DNA of 64,000 bases from JAVVSK01 sp036654235 (GTDB lineage Bacteria; Bacillota; Clostridia; Christensenellales; CAG-138): contig JAVVSK010000005.1 of the NCBI GenBank assembly GCA_036654235.1, positions 1-64,000 of the forward strand, in the 5' to 3' direction. Numbering within the stretch: position 1 is the stretch's first letter; each line of letters starts with the position of its first letter. Below, in pieces: positions 17,120 to 25,989 of the stretch. The position numbers and the translations under genes are program-made. The notes under the pieces were generated by a model. The model was given only the letters and a program-made list of their open reading frames with translations, was not told where the DNA came from and did no database searches.

Positions 17120-17794
17120 TTACTTGCCCATAGAGACTGTTCCGCTGTCCAAAGTTATTATTCTATCCGCAATCTTTGCGATTTCCATATCATGAGTAAC
17201 GAGAAGAATAGTTTGATCAAATTCGCGCGCCGTTTTCTGAAGAAGTAAAAGCACATCGTCACCTGTTTTAGGATCCAGATTCCCCGTCGGTTCGTCCGCT
17301 AAAATTATCGCGGGCTTAGACATTAGAGCGCGAGCTATAGCAACACGCTGCTGTTCTCCGCCAGACATCTCATCGGGATAGTTGTTTAGCTTTTCCCGAA
17401 TCATGAGCGAGTCTATTACTTTATCAAAATGCTCTTTCTCGGGTTCTCTTCCGTCGAGGTTTAGAGGCATTAGTATATTTTCAATTGCCGTATGTTCTCC
17501 AAGAAGATTGTATGCCTGAAAAACAAATCCTATGCGCCGCCTTCGCAATATTGCGAGTTCGCGATCCGGAAGATCAAATATACTTTTGTCTTCAATATAA
17601 AGTTTACCTGAGGTGGGTCTGTCCAATCCACCCAAAATTTGCAATAGAGTCGATTTTCCTGATCCACTTCTGCCAATTATCGCATAAAATATGCCCTTTT
17701 CAATTTCAATATTGGCAGGTTTGAGCGCGGTTGTTTCAAGGCTTGTGCCTTTAGCATATGTCTTGCTTATGCCTTGGGTTTTTAAAATAATCAT
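17120..17794 (-). CDS. ABC transporter ATP-binding protein, MacB/LolD type
   Basis: The ATPase partner of the large permease encoded just upstream. Walker A is GRSGSGKST, the signature is MSGGEQQRVAIARAL, Walker B is IILADEPTGNLD, and the switch His lies in LLVTHDMEIA. This pattern is that of FtsX/MacB/LolD-class systems, which use ATP to move an extracytoplasmic domain rather than carry small solutes. ATG 17794 is seven bases after GGAG; a longer frame to 17827 lacks a site. It follows the permease by 13 bases. Substrate unknown; peptide resistance or lipoprotein roles are possible. Confidence 0.93.
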   Translation of the reverse strand: MIILKTQGISKTYAKGTSLETTALKPANIEIEKGIFYAIIGRSGSGKSTLLQILGGLDRPTSGKLYIEDKSIFDLPDRELAILRRRRIGFVFQAYNLLGEHTAIENILMPLNLDGREPEKEHFDKVIDSLMIREKLNNYPDEMSGGEQQRVAIARALMSKPAIILADEPTGNLDPKTGDDVLLLLQKTAREFDQTILLVTHDMEIAKIADRIITLDSGTVSMGK

Positions 17795-17807
17795 AGCTTT
17801 TCTCCGA

Positions 17808-20800
17808 TCACGCCTTGATATTCTCAATAGGCGAATATTTTAATATGGTTTTAACGTGCAACGTGTTCATTAATATAATCATAATCATGAACAAGGCGCA
17901 GAGGGAAAGGTGTAAAATGTAGGGATACATATACAATCCTGTAGTAAACATTGTATTTACATAGTCGATAAAACTCATACTCATATTTGAAAAATAGGTC
18001 GTAAAAAACAGTATCAAAATAAGGATTATGTTGGCAAATATTATTGCAATAAGTCCAAGCCTAATACCGTTTCTAAGTCCACTTCGCATGAAGGACGCTT
18101 TGTTTACTCCGATAGATTGTAATATTCCAAAGCGTTTCCGTTCCTGATCAAGAGACGAAATAATCGTATTCATTAATATAACGGAGGAGATCATCGAGGC
18201 CGCAACCCCTAAAAGTCCTATTATAAGAGCATTATTCAGTGCCTCGCTATAGAGTGAATAATTGCTTTCGCGGTAATTAATGAGGGTAAACCCATTTTCC
18301 TTTGCAACGTTTAAAAGAGGGAGATCGGTGTTATTTCGATCTGCTGTGTTTTTTGCATAAACGTTAAACATTGTTTCGCCATAACAATACGGATAATAGG
18401 TATCTATCATCCTTTTCATCGACGATATTTGACCTTTTTCAAATCGAATACAGGATTTAGGGTAAACACGGTAGAGCGAATTATGAGAACCAATGACCGT
18501 ATATGGCGCTGTATTTCCCGAAAAAGGCCAGATGTTTTCATCCGGAAAATATCTTATTATCGCACCAACGCGAACACTCCCTCCTTTAGTTGTACAAAGC
18601 ATACCTTCTTCTTTTACATCTTGCGTTTCGGCATAGAGATCAATCATGTTTCCAACCACTAGGCTAGAATCGTTCTCATAAAATCCGGATTTGTCGGCAT
18701 CAAGAGTAATGTCCATAATGTCGGCATCGTTTAGTATGGATTTTATTTTAGAGTCATGATCTAAATTGTCGAAAAACGTCTCATCTCGAGTCGTTTCCGC
18801 GAGAATATTTCTACCGGGCTTATACATCGGAATGAGAACGATCACTTCATTTCCGCTGGAAAACTCAACTGGATTTATCGAACCCTCCGTTATTGCCGCA
18901 TTAAGCCGCGAAAATAGATCACCGTCCTTTGATATCCCATAGAAGGTTGTTTTGTACGATATATCTTCAATCGCAACTTCGTTTTTCGACTTTACCTTTA
19001 TATCCTTTTGAAAAGCCTTATTAAGTTCACCCGCAACGCCCGCATGAAATTCTGTGAAATATTCAGAGAACATTGAGTCCGGAACGGATTTATAAAATGC
19101 ATTCAATATTGGGGATCCGTTTTCTCCCATCATATTATCATAGCGCATATAAACCATTTTCCCGAGGGTGAGAGCTTCAACGGAGGTGATTTCATCCGCC
19201 GAAGAAAGAATTAAATCGCTATTCTCTTCAGCGAATCTATCTGCCATAGCGTAAAAAGAACCAAAGGAATACGAGGGCTTATTGCTCTTTATAACAGTTG
19301 CATTGTAATTTGAAAACGACGAAAAACATAGGAACATGCTTATTAACATTATTGAAACTATGAAGCAGGAAAGTGCGGTGAACATAAAGTTTCTTTCGCG
19401 GTTCGCCTTTCTATTGCGCTTTTCGATTCGCTTAAAGGTCTGTATGACGAGCTTTTCGGGTTTCTCTTCTATTTTTCGCTTCGTTTTACTGGCTATAGAC
19501 ATGCTTCCGGTAAGCGGCGTTTTAACCGCCTTTATAAGTGGCACGGACATACCAAAAAACAGAGCCAAAGCTCCGAAAAGTATCCCGAATAGGACAGAAG
19601 GTGGGTCAACATAGAATATCAATGCGTTAGATGCGTTAGCAAGGTTCATAAGCATTATTACGAGGTAGCTAAACCCAAAACCGAGTATAACACCTACGGG
19701 TAGAGCAAAGAGCAAGACGTAAAGCCCCTCAAAAAAGAGCATAGATGAAACTTGAAAATTAGTCGCTCCAACAGCTTTTAAAAGCGCTATCTTACGTGTA
19801 CGCCGCTTTATCTGCGTTATAAAAATTTGGAATACAGCGCAAGCGGTAGTTACGAAAACGATAGCAATAACAGTCATTGAGAGTGTACCCTTAGTATCCG
19901 CAATGTTTGGGTATGAATATGAATTTATCCGATAGGGAAGTTGCTCCTCGGGTATCGGTGCAGCATCCTCATATTTTACAGCAGATCCGAATTGGGCATA
20001 TATCTCTTTTTCAGTAAGTGGAATAGTGGATTGCTGGCTATAGAAAACAATGGCCTGCTCCATGGTTACATAATATGAAATTTCACCGATTTCATTATAA
20101 ATAGGAAACATTGGTATCTGGGGAAGTTCTTTTTTATTTTCCTCATAAATCGGATAAAATTTTTCAAACATCTCGGTGCTACTCATTGAATTTGAATAAA
20201 GAAAAAGATTAAAAGATTTATTGTAATTTGGAGCATACTCGAAGAGTTCGCCCGTCGATTTTAGACCATTCGTAATATCGTCGCATGCACTTTGCGTTAT
20301 AAAGGAATTCGCAAGAGGGTAATTAAGAGTATCCCATCTATCAGAATAAGTTTCTATTATTCCTGATAAAATACATTTTTTTTGGACGGCTACATATTGC
20401 TGTGTAATTATGCCATATTTAATCGCCTCATCGTTCATATTGTCTTCCAGAGGCTGAAGTCTATTATTATAGACCAGATAATGAACGGTATGCATCGTTA
20501 TGAGAAGCCCATCCCATGGTATTATTTTATTTGTTGTTACTTCGAGGGTATTTATTAAATCGCCGTCAATATGTTTATAATCAACCCAAGATACAGCGTA
20601 ACAATAAAGATCGTTTTCAGACAGTTCATTAAAATCTATTTGATTCCCGTTTTTATCAAGACCCATCTTAAAAACGGTATCGTATTCATCCAATCCAAAA
20701 TTAGCAATCATAGGATGCGTCTCGTAGAAATCTTTTAAAAACGCCTTTTTGTTTTCTTCTTCTTCATAGACTAATTCCGTGATTATTTTACGTTCTCTCT

Positions 20801-21293
20801 TAATCTCATATTCATCGATTAAAGTCTGAGATGTTTTAGTTGACATTGTTTCCATGCGCAATGATAATTGATCGCCAACCTTGACGTTTTTACCTAAATT
20901 CCCAAGGCTGTTCATTTCGACAGTAATTTCATTATCATGTTCCGGAAGTTTGCCCTCTAAAAGTTTAAAATTTCCAAGCTCAGCAGTTTTTTCATCTATA
21001 CCGGCAAGTATACCAAAATCTTCGGTTTCAGCTAAGATTTCGGAAACGGCAACGGTTACGCCGTCCGTATTATTAAGAATTGCATTTTTAGCTGCTTCGT
21101 TAGCGGATAGATAATCGACCTGAAAACGTCCAAATAATGAAAGACGCTGTTCGCGTTCGGTTTTGTCTATGCTGCCGATTAGGATTGTTGCAATTATAAT
21201 AAATACAAAAGCCAAAGTTACGACGGCGCGAAGCACTCCTGTATCGCGCTTTCGCCCCTTCATTCCGGCGCGCGCTAATTTACTTGTGTACAT
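17808..21293 (-). CDS. large FtsX-type ABC permease
   Basis: A 1161-residue membrane protein with one N-terminal transmembrane helix (about residues 23-42), a large extracytoplasmic domain of about 400 residues, a first FtsX block of three helices (about 465-590), a second transmembrane helix (about 635-660), another large extracytoplasmic domain, and a second FtsX block at the C-terminus (about 1035-1150). This is the duplicated architecture of BceB/MacB-like permeases but much longer. GGGGGG precedes ATG 21293. It is co-transcribed with the ATPase gene. No sensor kinase lies next to it, so a Bce-type antibiotic-sensing role cannot be inferred. Confidence 0.88.
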   Translation of the reverse strand: MYTSKLARAGMKGRKRDTGVLRAVVTLAFVFIIIATILIGSIDKTEREQRLSLFGRFQVDYLSANEAAKNAILNNTDGVTVAVSEILAETEDFGILAGIDEKTAELGNFKLLEGKLPEHDNEITVEMNSLGNLGKNVKVGDQLSLRMETMSTKTSQTLIDEYEIKRERKIITELVYEEEENKKAFLKDFYETHPMIANFGLDEYDTVFKMGLDKNGNQIDFNELSENDLYCYAVSWVDYKHIDGDLINTLEVTTNKIIPWDGLLITMHTVHYLVYNNRLQPLEDNMNDEAIKYGIITQQYVAVQKKCILSGIIETYSDRWDTLNYPLANSFITQSACDDITNGLKSTGELFEYAPNYNKSFNLFLYSNSMSSTEMFEKFYPIYEENKKELPQIPMFPIYNEIGEISYYVTMEQAIVFYSQQSTIPLTEKEIYAQFGSAVKYEDAAPIPEEQLPYRINSYSYPNIADTKGTLSMTVIAIVFVTTACAVFQIFITQIKRRTRKIALLKAVGATNFQVSSMLFFEGLYVLLFALPVGVILGFGFSYLVIMLMNLANASNALIFYVDPPSVLFGILFGALALFFGMSVPLIKAVKTPLTGSMSIASKTKRKIEEKPEKLVIQTFKRIEKRNRKANRERNFMFTALSCFIVSIMLISMFLCFSSFSNYNATVIKSNKPSYSFGSFYAMADRFAEENSDLILSSADEITSVEALTLGKMVYMRYDNMMGENGSPILNAFYKSVPDSMFSEYFTEFHAGVAGELNKAFQKDIKVKSKNEVAIEDISYKTTFYGISKDGDLFSRLNAAITEGSINPVEFSSGNEVIVLIPMYKPGRNILAETTRDETFFDNLDHDSKIKSILNDADIMDITLDADKSGFYENDSSLVVGNMIDLYAETQDVKEEGMLCTTKGGSVRVGAIIRYFPDENIWPFSGNTAPYTVIGSHNSLYRVYPKSCIRFEKGQISSMKRMIDTYYPYCYGETMFNVYAKNTADRNNTDLPLLNVAKENGFTLINYRESNYSLYSEALNNALIIGLLGVAASMISSVILMNTIISSLDQERKRFGILQSIGVNKASFMRSGLRNGIRLGLIAIIFANIILILILFFTTYFSNMSMSFIDYVNTMFTTGLYMYPYILHLSLCALFMIMIILMNTLHVKTILKYSPIENIKA

Positions 21294-21322
21294 ACTTTAC
21301 CCCCCTTAGCAGAATCTAAATT

Positions 21323-21351
21323 ATTGTAGCATATTTTAGATTCTTGGACAA
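21323..21351 (-). promoter_or_regulatory. promoter of the ABC transporter operon
   Basis: TTGTCC (21351-21346), 17 bases, TACAAT (21328-21323) on the minus strand, about 30 bases before the permease ATG. Confidence 0.55.
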
Positions 21352-21508
21352 ATTCAAATATGGTAAATACGAAACACTTTTGAGACATAAGAAACAATAT
21401 AATTAATATAAAATATAAGATAAGCAATCTTTAGCCTAATAAATAAGCCTACATTTCAAAAATGCATTATTATTTTTCTATTATAGAAATAATCGTCGAA
21501 TTATTCGA

Positions 21509-21540
21509 CAATTAAATGAAAGCACATTTTTATTTAATTG
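21509..21540 (-). terminator. AT-rich hairpin after hemW
   Basis: CAATTAAAT and ATTTAATTG form a perfect nine-base stem just below the hemW stop. The loop is 14 bases and the stem AT-rich, so termination would be weak. Small palindromes (CGAATTATTCG, TTCTATTATAGAA) lie next to it. Confidence 0.45.
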
Positions 21541-21558
21541 TATTTATTAAAATACGGA

Positions 21559-22710
21559 TTATGCAAATTCAAGGATAACCATGTTTAATAGATCGAAGCC
21601 GCGATCAGTCGTAACAATTCGTTCGCTATTCACACTTAAAAGTCCACGTGAAACGAGGGCATCTATCGCAGTACCATAGATGTCGAATATTGATACGGAA
21701 AATCGAGAGCTAAATTCGCGAGTTTCAATGCCCGTGGTTAGTCTAAGTCCGAGCATTATAAATTCAAACATTTCATCATGACGCGATACGGTTTCCAACT
21801 CATCGATGGGTTTTTCCGCGCTTAAAAGTTTATTTTTATAGTAACTAAGGTCGGGCGCATTGGCGTGCCGATGCAAAAAACCATCTTCAATTTCACGTAA
21901 AGACGAATGTGAAGCTGCGCCTAGACCAAGATATTCGCCATTATGCCAATAATTAAGATTGTGCGCACAAAACGCACCGTCCTTAGCATAGCCAGATACT
22001 TCGTAACGCATATAGCCGGCATCTGACAAACGTTTTTGGACTAATTTATCCATTGCATACAAAAAATCTTCATCGGGCATAGAGACGATACCGGCGCTTA
22101 CGCGCTCAAAGAGGGGCGTGTTCTCCTCTAAAATCAGAGAATATGCGGATATATGAGGGATGTCTAGAGATATAACGGCGTTTAGAGTATTTTTCAGGTC
22201 ATCCATAGTCTGGTTCGGAAACCCATACATGATATCTGTATTTATATTTGTTATGTTTGCTGATCGTAAAAGAGAAATTGAAGTTAAAAATTCCGAAAAA
22301 GTATGTATACGTCCAACGCTTCTTAATAATGTATCAGAAGCGCTTTGAAGTCCTATAGATGCACGGTTTGCGCCGGATTTAACAAAGCTTTCGATTTTTT
22401 CGGCAGTTAGCGTTCCAGGATTAGCTTCAAACGTAATTTCAGCATTACTGTCTATTTTAAAATTTTCATGAAGTAGGTTAAAAAGTTCTTCAATTTCGGT
22501 CGGTGAAAATAAAGATGGCGTTCCGCCGCCTATAAAGACGGTAGAAAACGCCGTATTTCTGAATATATCCGAATATAGCTTTGCTTCCATATCCAAAAGC
22601 TTTAAATATTCTTTGGGTTTAACGGAAGCCAGCTCAGGGGGAACGGAAAAAAAATCGCAATATGCGCATTTTTTAACGCAAAATGGAACATGAACATATA
22701 GTCCGCTCAT
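21559..22710 (-). CDS. hemW: heme chaperone HemW (radical SAM)
   Basis: A radical-SAM protein related to coproporphyrinogen III dehydrogenase, now regarded as a heme-insertion chaperone. The cluster motif is C11, C15 and C18 in FCVKKCAYCDF, followed by TVFIGGGTPSLF and FEANPGTL. The C-terminal HemN-like region is present. Its 383 residues are typical for HemW; the true HemN enzyme is longer and has an extra N-terminal Cys. The ATG overlaps the lepA stop by one base, a common lepA-hemW pairing. Confidence 0.95.
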   Translation of the reverse strand: MSGLYVHVPFCVKKCAYCDFFSVPPELASVKPKEYLKLLDMEAKLYSDIFRNTAFSTVFIGGGTPSLFSPTEIEELFNLLHENFKIDSNAEITFEANPGTLTAEKIESFVKSGANRASIGLQSASDTLLRSVGRIHTFSEFLTSISLLRSANITNINTDIMYGFPNQTMDDLKNTLNAVISLDIPHISAYSLILEENTPLFERVSAGIVSMPDEDFLYAMDKLVQKRLSDAGYMRYEVSGYAKDGAFCAHNLNYWHNGEYLGLGAASHSSLREIEDGFLHRHANAPDLSYYKNKLLSAEKPIDELETVSRHDEMFEFIMLGLRLTTGIETREFSSRFSVSIFDIYGTAIDALVSRGLLSVNSERIVTTDRGFDLLNMVILEFA

Positions 22711-24512
22711 CAGTTTATCCGTAAAACCGTCATAAAAGCATCGCTAGGAAGTTCAACCGTACCAACCTGCCTCATGCGTTTTTTACCCTCTTTTTGCTTT
22801 TCTAAAAGCTTTTTCTTCCTCGATATATCGCCACCATAGCACTTTGCCAAAACGTCTTTACGTACTGCCTTAACTGTTTCGCGCGCTATTACCTTTCCGC
22901 CTATCGCGGCTTGAATAGGAATTTCAAACTGCTGACGCGGAATAACGTCTCTTAGCTTTTCAGCAACAGCTCTGCCCTTAGCATATGCCTTGTCCTTATG
23001 GACTATAGTTGAAAGTGCATCGCAAATATCACCGTTCATTAAAAAGTCGAGTTTTATAAGTTCGGAGCGCATGTATTCCTTTAATTCGTAGTCGAAAGAC
23101 GCATATCCGCGACTACGCGATTTCAGTTGGTCAAAAAAGTCATATATTATTTCGTTTAGAGGCATTTCGTATTTTATGTTTACACGCGTTTCTTCTATAT
23201 AGCTCATGTCTATGAATATTCCGCGCCGCTCCTGACAAAGTTCCATAATAGTACCAACATATTCGGAAGGGGACATTATACTAGCATTTACCATAGGTTC
23301 TTCCATGTAATCTATTTCTGATATCGAAGGAAGATTAGTTGGGTTATCTATAGAAATTACTGTACCATCTGTTTTGACGACATTATAAATTACGCTTGGA
23401 GCGGTCGTAACAAGATCAAGGTCAAACTCGCGTTCGAGGCGCTCTTGAATTATTTCCATATGCAAAAGTCCTAAGAATCCACAGCGGAAACCAAAGCCTA
23501 GCGCTTTACTTGTTTCCGGCTCGTATGAAAGCGAAGCGTCGTTTAATGTAAGTTTATCAAGAGAATCCTTAAGATCATCATAGCGCGCACCGTCAGCAGG
23601 ATATACGCCGCAAAAGACCATCGGGTTAGCCTGCTTATAGCCAGGAAGCGGCGTTTTTGCCGGATTATTTGCATCGGTTATAGTATCGCCTACCTTAGTT
23701 TCGGCGACGCTCTTTATCGATGCGGCAATATAACCGACCTCGCCAGCCGTCAATTCCTCAACAGGAGTTAACCACGGTAAAAAGATACCAACTTCGGTAA
23801 CGTCAAATTCATTTCCCGTAGCCATTGAGCGAATCCTCGTACCTACCTTTACGGTTCCGTCCACAACTCTTATATACGAAAGCGCGCCCTTATAATTATC
23901 ATAGCTGCAATCGAAAATAAGCGCGGTAAGGGGAGCGTCAGGGTCACCCGTTGGCGGAGGAACGATATCCACTATCTGTTTTAAAACCGATTCGACATTT
24001 AAACCCGTCTTTGCCGATATCCTCGGAGCGTCTAATGCGGGTATTCCGAGTATGTCCTCTATTTCTTTAACCGTCGTTTCCGGATCAGCGCTTGGAAGAT
24101 CTATTTTATTTATAACGGGCATTATTTCAAGACCGTTGTCAAAAGCAAGGTAAACGTTAGCCAACGTTTGAGCCTCAATTCCCTGCGTTGCGTCAACGAC
24201 TAAAATCGCGCCTTCACATGCCGCTAAGGCACGGGAAACCTCATAAGTAAAGTCGACATGTCCCGGAGTATCTATAAGGTTAAACATGTAGCGCTTTCCA
24301 TCGCTGTTAGTATAGAACATTCGAACGGCGGTTGCCTTTATAGTAATACCGCGTTCACGCTCAATTTCCATTGTATCTAAAAGTTGCGCTTCCATATCGC
24401 GAAGAGCGACGGTATCGGTAAGCTCCATAAGCCTATCCGCTAAAGTAGACTTGCCATGATCTATATGCGCTATTATGCAAAAGTTTCTTATTAAGTTTTT
24501 GTCGTAAGCCAT
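22710..24512 (-). CDS. lepA: elongation factor 4 (LepA)
   Basis: A ribosome-associated GTPase that back-translocates or assists 30S assembly under stress. G1 is AHIDHGKST at 15-23, G3 is DTPGHVDF, G4 is NKIDLP, and the LepA-specific C-terminus ends with KKLLEKQKEGKKRMRQVGTV. Length 600 is exact for the family. GGGGTG precedes ATG 24512. It is probably in one transcript with the antiporter upstream (57-base gap) and hemW downstream. Confidence 0.98.
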   Translation of the reverse strand: MAYDKNLIRNFCIIAHIDHGKSTLADRLMELTDTVALRDMEAQLLDTMEIERERGITIKATAVRMFYTNSDGKRYMFNLIDTPGHVDFTYEVSRALAACEGAILVVDATQGIEAQTLANVYLAFDNGLEIMPVINKIDLPSADPETTVKEIEDILGIPALDAPRISAKTGLNVESVLKQIVDIVPPPTGDPDAPLTALIFDCSYDNYKGALSYIRVVDGTVKVGTRIRSMATGNEFDVTEVGIFLPWLTPVEELTAGEVGYIAASIKSVAETKVGDTITDANNPAKTPLPGYKQANPMVFCGVYPADGARYDDLKDSLDKLTLNDASLSYEPETSKALGFGFRCGFLGLLHMEIIQERLEREFDLDLVTTAPSVIYNVVKTDGTVISIDNPTNLPSISEIDYMEEPMVNASIMSPSEYVGTIMELCQERRGIFIDMSYIEETRVNIKYEMPLNEIIYDFFDQLKSRSRGYASFDYELKEYMRSELIKLDFLMNGDICDALSTIVHKDKAYAKGRAVAEKLRDVIPRQQFEIPIQAAIGGKVIARETVKAVRKDVLAKCYGGDISRKKKLLEKQKEGKKRMRQVGTVELPSDAFMTVLRIN

Positions 24513-24569
24513 AAATTCACCCCAATCAACATTTGATGATATCTTATTTTCTTTAATTTTGCAAGCGTC

Positions 24570-25505
24570 TTAAATTACTATAACAATATACGCACAGTAA
24601 ACAGCAAACATCAAAAATCCAATTATGCGCGAGCTTTTTTTCTTAATCAAGAGAGGTACAATAGCTAGAGTAATTAGCCCTAAGCATACGGGAAGATCAA
24701 TCGTCATAGTTTGGTGCGGTATCGGGAGAGCCTTCCCGGAAACAAGAGCGCAAATCGGAAGGATAAGCGATAGATCTATTAGGTTTGCGCCTATAATATT
24801 TCCGATAGAAAGACTGGCGCGCTTTTTAGTTATAGCGGTAATCGTAGTAACAAGTTCGGGAAGCGACGTTCCGATAGCAACCATAGTGACCGCTATAACG
24901 CGCTCGGGAATACCAAAAAACACCGCAATTTCGCTTCCACTGCTAACGAGAAGTTGCGATCCTCCGACGATACCTATCGCTCCCAAAACGAATTTTAATA
25001 TGTTGATCCAAAATTCTTTTCCAGTATATTTTGATTTTTCAGCAACTGCTATTTCAGACTTAGCTTTTTTTACATTAATTATTACAAAAAGTATGAAAAA
25101 AAGAGCGAGAACAATGCAGCTCCAGGTAGCTAAAAAACCGCCGATGCTTCCTAAAATCAGAACAATGGCAGATGAAATAAGAAGCAGACATTGAACTATA
25201 TAGTCCTCGCGTCTTATTATGATTATAAGAAAAATCATTGCTATCGCGAGGATAATACCGGTATTCGCCGTAACCGAACCAATAGCGTTTCCGACGGCCA
25301 TATCTATTTTACCTTCGGCAGCGGCAATAATTGATACTATCATTTCGGGAAGCGTTGTTGCAACGCTTACGATTGTAGCTCCTATAATAAATTGAGGAAT
25401 GCCAGACGATTTCGCTATAAAACTTGCAGCATCAACAAAAAAGTCGCCGCCTTTAACAACGAGAAGAACGCCTATAGCAAAGAGCAAAAAATGAATCCAA
25501 ATCAA
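24570..25505 (-). CDS. cation/Ca2+ antiporter of the CaCA superfamily
   Basis: A 311-residue membrane protein with ten predicted helices. The two inverted alpha-repeats are plain: ATTLPEMIVSIIAAAEG with GNAIGSVTANTG, and GTSLPELVTTITAITKK with GNIIGANLIDLS. These hold the acidic ion-binding residues. YrbG-like relatives exchange Ca2+ for Na+ or H+. The start is TTG 25505, since GGAGGG lies five bases upstream and no ATG fits. Two stem-loops in the leader (25528-25552 and 25583-25620) hint at attenuation. Confidence 0.88.
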   Translation of the reverse strand: MIWIHFLLFAIGVLLVVKGGDFFVDAASFIAKSSGIPQFIIGATIVSVATTLPEMIVSIIAAAEGKIDMAVGNAIGSVTANTGIILAIAMIFLIIIIRREDYIVQCLLLISSAIVLILGSIGGFLATWSCIVLALFFILFVIINVKKAKSEIAVAEKSKYTGKEFWINILKFVLGAIGIVGGSQLLVSSGSEIAVFFGIPERVIAVTMVAIGTSLPELVTTITAITKKRASLSIGNIIGANLIDLSLILPICALVSGKALPIPHQTMTIDLPVCLGLITLAIVPLLIKKKSSRIIGFLMFAVYCAYIVIVI

Positions 25506-25527
25506 AGTATCCCTCCGACTATAAAAG

Positions 25528-25552
25528 CCCCAAGGTATGGAAATCCTTGGGG
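25528..25552 (-). terminator. hairpin in the antiporter leader (possible attenuator)
   Basis: CCCCAAGG and CCTTGGGG form an eight-base stem with a nine-base loop. On the minus strand it is followed by CTTTTAT and then, within about 12 bases, by the antiporter ribosome binding site. Confidence 0.5.
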
Positions 25553-25582
25553 AAAATATTGTTTAATTTGAAAACTATGAAA

Positions 25583-25620
25583 CCCGACTAGGTATTTATA
25601 CTAAAAAAAAATTAATCGGG
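25583..25620 (-). other. second stem-loop in the antiporter leader
   Basis: On the minus strand CCCGATTA (25620-25613) pairs with TAGTCGGG (25590-25583), one G-U pair, around a 22-base A/T-rich loop. It lies upstream of the 25528-25552 hairpin. No known riboswitch consensus was recognised. Confidence 0.4.
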
Positions 25621-25722
25621 CTTCTTTACATAGTTTAACATAAACCGAATATGCTTTTCAACCATTTTTTTTAAATCCGACCTACCTTATTGAATATGAT
25701 AGGACAGCAAGCCTTTTGGCTG

Positions 25723-25872
25723 TCAAACTTCATGCTTATCGACCCATTTTTTAGCGCGCTTTATAGCCTCCGTAGATGGAATAGCCATATTGGTTTCAGG
25801 CGCGCTTTCTTTGCGCTCACTCATAGCTAGGGTTGCGTTTTGCTTTGAGGAAGATTTCTTATTTTTTTTCAT
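25723..25872 (-). CDS. DUF3787-like miniprotein
   Basis: A 49-residue protein. ATG 25872 is eight bases after AAAGGAGC (25888-25881). The N-terminus is Lys/Ser-rich (MKKNKKSSSKQN) and the C-terminus reads MAIPSTEAIKRAKKWVDKHEV, which resembles the DUF3787 pattern found in sporeformers (a PIPS-type turn followed by an A-K-x-W-V-D-x-x-E helix). Function unknown. It lies between the CotH-like gene and the antiporter, same strand, about 117 bases below the CotH stop. Family assignment is from memory. Confidence 0.7.
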   Translation of the reverse strand: MKKNKKSSSKQNATLAMSERKESAPETNMAIPSTEAIKRAKKWVDKHEV

Positions 25873-25989
25873 TTTTTTCAGCTCCTTTCAAAGTTAGTTT
25901 GCAACCTTATTGCGGTTCTATGCAAAAAATAAATGGTCGAGGCTTTTAAATAAACCCGGATCAAAAATTCAAATAATATTAAATGTTAA

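Noticed and set aside
17120..21293. A Bce-type bacitracin-sensing module
   Set aside because: No two-component system is adjacent and the permease is much longer than BceB.
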